NCBI GenBank assembly: GCA_904502205.1
Contig: CAJGDR010000053.1
Span: 1 to 6,807, forward strand
Direction of reading: 5' to 3'
Source of the DNA: an uncultured Bacilli bacterium
GTDB lineage: Bacteria > Bacillota_I > Bacilli_A > ML615J-28 > CAG-313
Length of the DNA: 6,807 nucleotides
Within the stretch, counting starts at the first letter, position 1; each line of letters begins with the position of its first letter. This document shows positions 5,498 through 6,807 of the stretch, piece by piece. The position numbers and the translations under genes are program-made. A model generated the notes under the pieces. That model was not told where the DNA came from. It searched no databases and saw nothing but the letters and a program-made list of their open reading frames with translations.

Positions 5498-6235
5498 ATG
5501 GAAAAAATAACATCTGTAACAAATGATAAAATTAAAAGTTTGTTAAATCTTCGTAAAAAAAATGTTAGATACGAAGAACAAAAGTTTTTAGTGGAGGGTC
5601 TTCATTTATCAGAAGAAGCTTATAAAAATAATTTACTAGAAGTTGTTTTATCAACAGATGAATTCCTATTACAAAGATTTAGTAATGTAAAACAAATTTT
5701 AGTAAGTGATGCTGTAATTAATAAATTATCTACAACAACTTCACCACAAAATATTATTGGTGTTGTTAAAATGAAAAAACAAGAATCATTTAATTCAAAT
5801 AAATATGTTGTATTAGACGATATAAATGATCCAGGTAATTTTGGTACAATTATACGTACATCATTAGCACTTGGTGTTAAAGATATTATTGTTAGTACTA
5901 ATACCGTTGACGAATATAATGAAAAAACTTTACGCGCAACACAAGGTGCTATTTTTAAAGCAAATATTGTTCGCATGAATTTAGAAGAAGCATATGCTAA
6001 ATTTAAAAAAGATAATATTAAAATTATTACAACAAGTCTTGATACAAAACAAGAGTTAAAAGACTTAAATAAACCTGAAAGTTTTGCAGTTGTTCTTGGT
6101 AATGAAGCAAGAGGAATTAGTGAAATTTCGAAAAACTATAGTGATGAGTCAATCATTATTCCATTACAAAATGATATTGAATCACTAAATGTCGCGATTG
6201 CATTTGGTATTGTATTATATAATCTAACTAACTAA
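5498..6235 (+). CDS. SpoU/TrmH-family RNA 2'-O-methyltransferase
   Basis: A SAM-dependent enzyme that methylates the 2'-hydroxyl of a ribose in rRNA or tRNA, working as a dimer with a deep trefoil knot. The 245 residues hold an N-terminal substrate-binding domain (about 1-95, with the EEQKFLVEG start typical of SpoU_sub_bind) and a SPOUT catalytic domain. Motif 1 is NDPGNFGTIIRT (110-121, catalytic R120); then DEYNEKTLRATQGAIF (138-153); motif 2 is VLGNEARGIS (199-208, N201 and E203); motif 3 is IPLQNDIESLNVAIAFGI (221-238, S229-L230-N231). The architecture resembles YsgA/RlmB-type 23S rRNA enzymes, but the target nucleotide cannot be read from sequence. The ATG follows the upstream TAA by one base with no good Shine-Dalgarno, so translation is probably coupled to the membrane protein gene. 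Confidence 0.94.
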   Translation: MEKITSVTNDKIKSLLNLRKKNVRYEEQKFLVEGLHLSEEAYKNNLLEVVLSTDEFLLQRFSNVKQILVSDAVINKLSTTTSPQNIIGVVKMKKQESFNSNKYVVLDDINDPGNFGTIIRTSLALGVKDIIVSTNTVDEYNEKTLRATQGAIFKANIVRMNLEEAYAKFKKDNIKIITTSLDTKQELKDLNKPESFAVVLGNEARGISEISKNYSDESIIIPLQNDIESLNVAIAFGIVLYNLTN

Positions 6236-6237
6236 AG

Positions 6238-6245
6238 AAAGGAGG
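6238..6245 (+). promoter_or_regulatory. Strong ribosome binding site for the acyltransferase gene
   Basis: AAAGGAGG lies 7 bases before ATG 6253, directly after the methyltransferase stop. No promoter or terminator fits between the two genes, so co-transcription is likely. Confidence 0.85.
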
Positions 6246-6252
6246 CATTAGT

Positions 6253-6807
6253 ATGGGTAAATGGTATCCACTTGATAACGCTGCTCAAATCTTTCCCGCA
6301 TTAATTAAAAAAAGAGATACAAATTCATTTAGACTGTCTGCTCTTTTATATGAAGATGTTGATAAAGAAATTTTAAAACAAGCTATTTCAAAAACTTTAG
6401 AAAGATATCCAACATTTAAGGTATTACTTAGAAAAGGTTTCTTTTGGTATTATTTAAATGAAAATGAATTTGAACCTGTTGTAAGAAAAGAAGACCCATA
6501 TTTTTGTGAATCTCAAAACTTTAGAAAACAAAATTTTTATTTATTTAATGTTATGTATTATGGTAGAAGAATTTCAATTGATGTTTTCCACGGTTTAACT
6601 GATGGTAATGGTGGAATGGAATTCTTAAAATCACTTGTATATAATTACTTAATTTTAAAAGGATACAATATTCCTGATGAAGGTAAAGTATTAACAAATG
6701 ATTTTGAACAATTACTTGATGAAGACCAAGATAGTTTTGCTTATAACTATCAAAAAGATGTTAAACAAAAAAGTCAAGAATCTAAAGCATTTCAAATGAC
6801 AGGAAAA
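6253..6807 (+). CDS. Condensation-domain-like acyltransferase (alcohol acetyltransferase type), 5' part
   Basis: The frame is open for 185 codons from ATG 6253 to the window edge, so the gene is partial at its 3' end. Features of the chloramphenicol acetyltransferase/condensation superfamily are visible: an N-terminal PLDNAAQIFP (6-15), a segment DKEILKQAISKTLERYPTF (38-56) like the first helix and 'RHP' region of condensation domains, and an H-x-x-x-D-G active-site motif HGLTDG (113-118), where H113 would be the general base. These enzymes move acyl groups from CoA or carrier proteins to an alcohol or amine. The family includes yeast-type alcohol acetyltransferases and PapA-like proteins. 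The substrate is unknown, and no carrier-protein or NRPS module is visible nearby. Acidic residues 142-161 mark a linker after the first lobe. Confidence 0.78.
   Translation, partial: MGKWYPLDNAAQIFPALIKKRDTNSFRLSALLYEDVDKEILKQAISKTLERYPTFKVLLRKGFFWYYLNENEFEPVVRKEDPYFCESQNFRKQNFYLFNVMYYGRRISIDVFHGLTDGNGGMEFLKSLVYNYLILKGYNIPDEGKVLTNDFEQLLDEDQDSFAYNYQKDVKQKSQESKAFQMTGK

Noticed and set aside
5331..5522. Minus-strand open frame of 63 codons
   Set aside because: Shadow of the membrane protein and methyltransferase start; no start signals.
5620..5976. Minus-strand open frame of 118 codons
   Set aside because: Lies opposite the conserved SpoU motif 1 region. It is a low-stop-density artefact of AT-rich coding DNA.
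1..6807. tRNA, rRNA, riboswitch, CRISPR array or insertion sequence
   Set aside because: No cloverleaf, repeat-spacer pattern, long conserved leader, transposase motif or terminal inverted repeats were seen. Intergenic gaps are all short and explained by promoters or terminators.

Overview
The window is strongly AT-rich DNA that uses the standard bacterial code with clear Shine-Dalgarno sites. UGG encodes all Trp I checked; stops are TAA, TAG and one UGA, the last lying inside a terminator stem. An alpha/beta-type small acid-soluble spore protein, a rhodanese-less ThiI beside a NifZ-like cysteine desulfurase, and Gram-positive style promoters point to an endospore-forming, low-GC Firmicute (Bacilli/Erysipelotrichia-like, or a spore-forming relative of the Mollicutes). 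I cannot name the genus.

Layout. (1) 1-1126, plus strand: the 3' end of a metal-ion ABC transporter ATPase overlapping its ABC-3 family permease. Together they form the cytoplasmic and membrane parts of a Zn/Mn/Fe importer whose start lies left of the window. A long A/T-flanked hairpin at 1130-1161 can stop transcription from both sides. (2) 1151-2117, minus strand: a two-gene operon of a TSCPD-domain four-cysteine protein followed, with an 8-base overlap, by an unrecognised protein that looks like a PD-(D/E)XK nuclease-type domain plus a C-terminal winged helix. (3) 2147-2198: two divergent sigma-A promoters arranged with exact dyad symmetry around one shared, self-complementary -35 hexamer (TTGCAA). 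(4) 2220-4569, plus strand: cysteine desulfurase and ThiI, separated by one base. The first supplies persulfide sulfur to the second for 4-thiouridine in tRNA. (5) 4596-4886: a monocistronic spore DNA-protecting protein gene with a possible forespore promoter and a strong terminator. (6) 4888 to the end, plus strand: an operon with its own sigma-A promoter, encoding a three-helix membrane protein of unknown role, a SpoU/TrmH-family RNA 2'-O-methyltransferase, and the N-terminal part of a condensation-domain-like acyltransferase that runs off the right edge.

Most of the window is core metabolism: metal uptake, tRNA thiolation, RNA methylation and spore DNA protection. The least ordinary parts are the symmetric shared -35 promoter pair and the uncharacterised nuclease-like/winged-helix protein translationally coupled to the TSCPD protein. 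No mobile element, CRISPR array, tRNA or rRNA was seen. No stretch over 300 bases lacks a gene.
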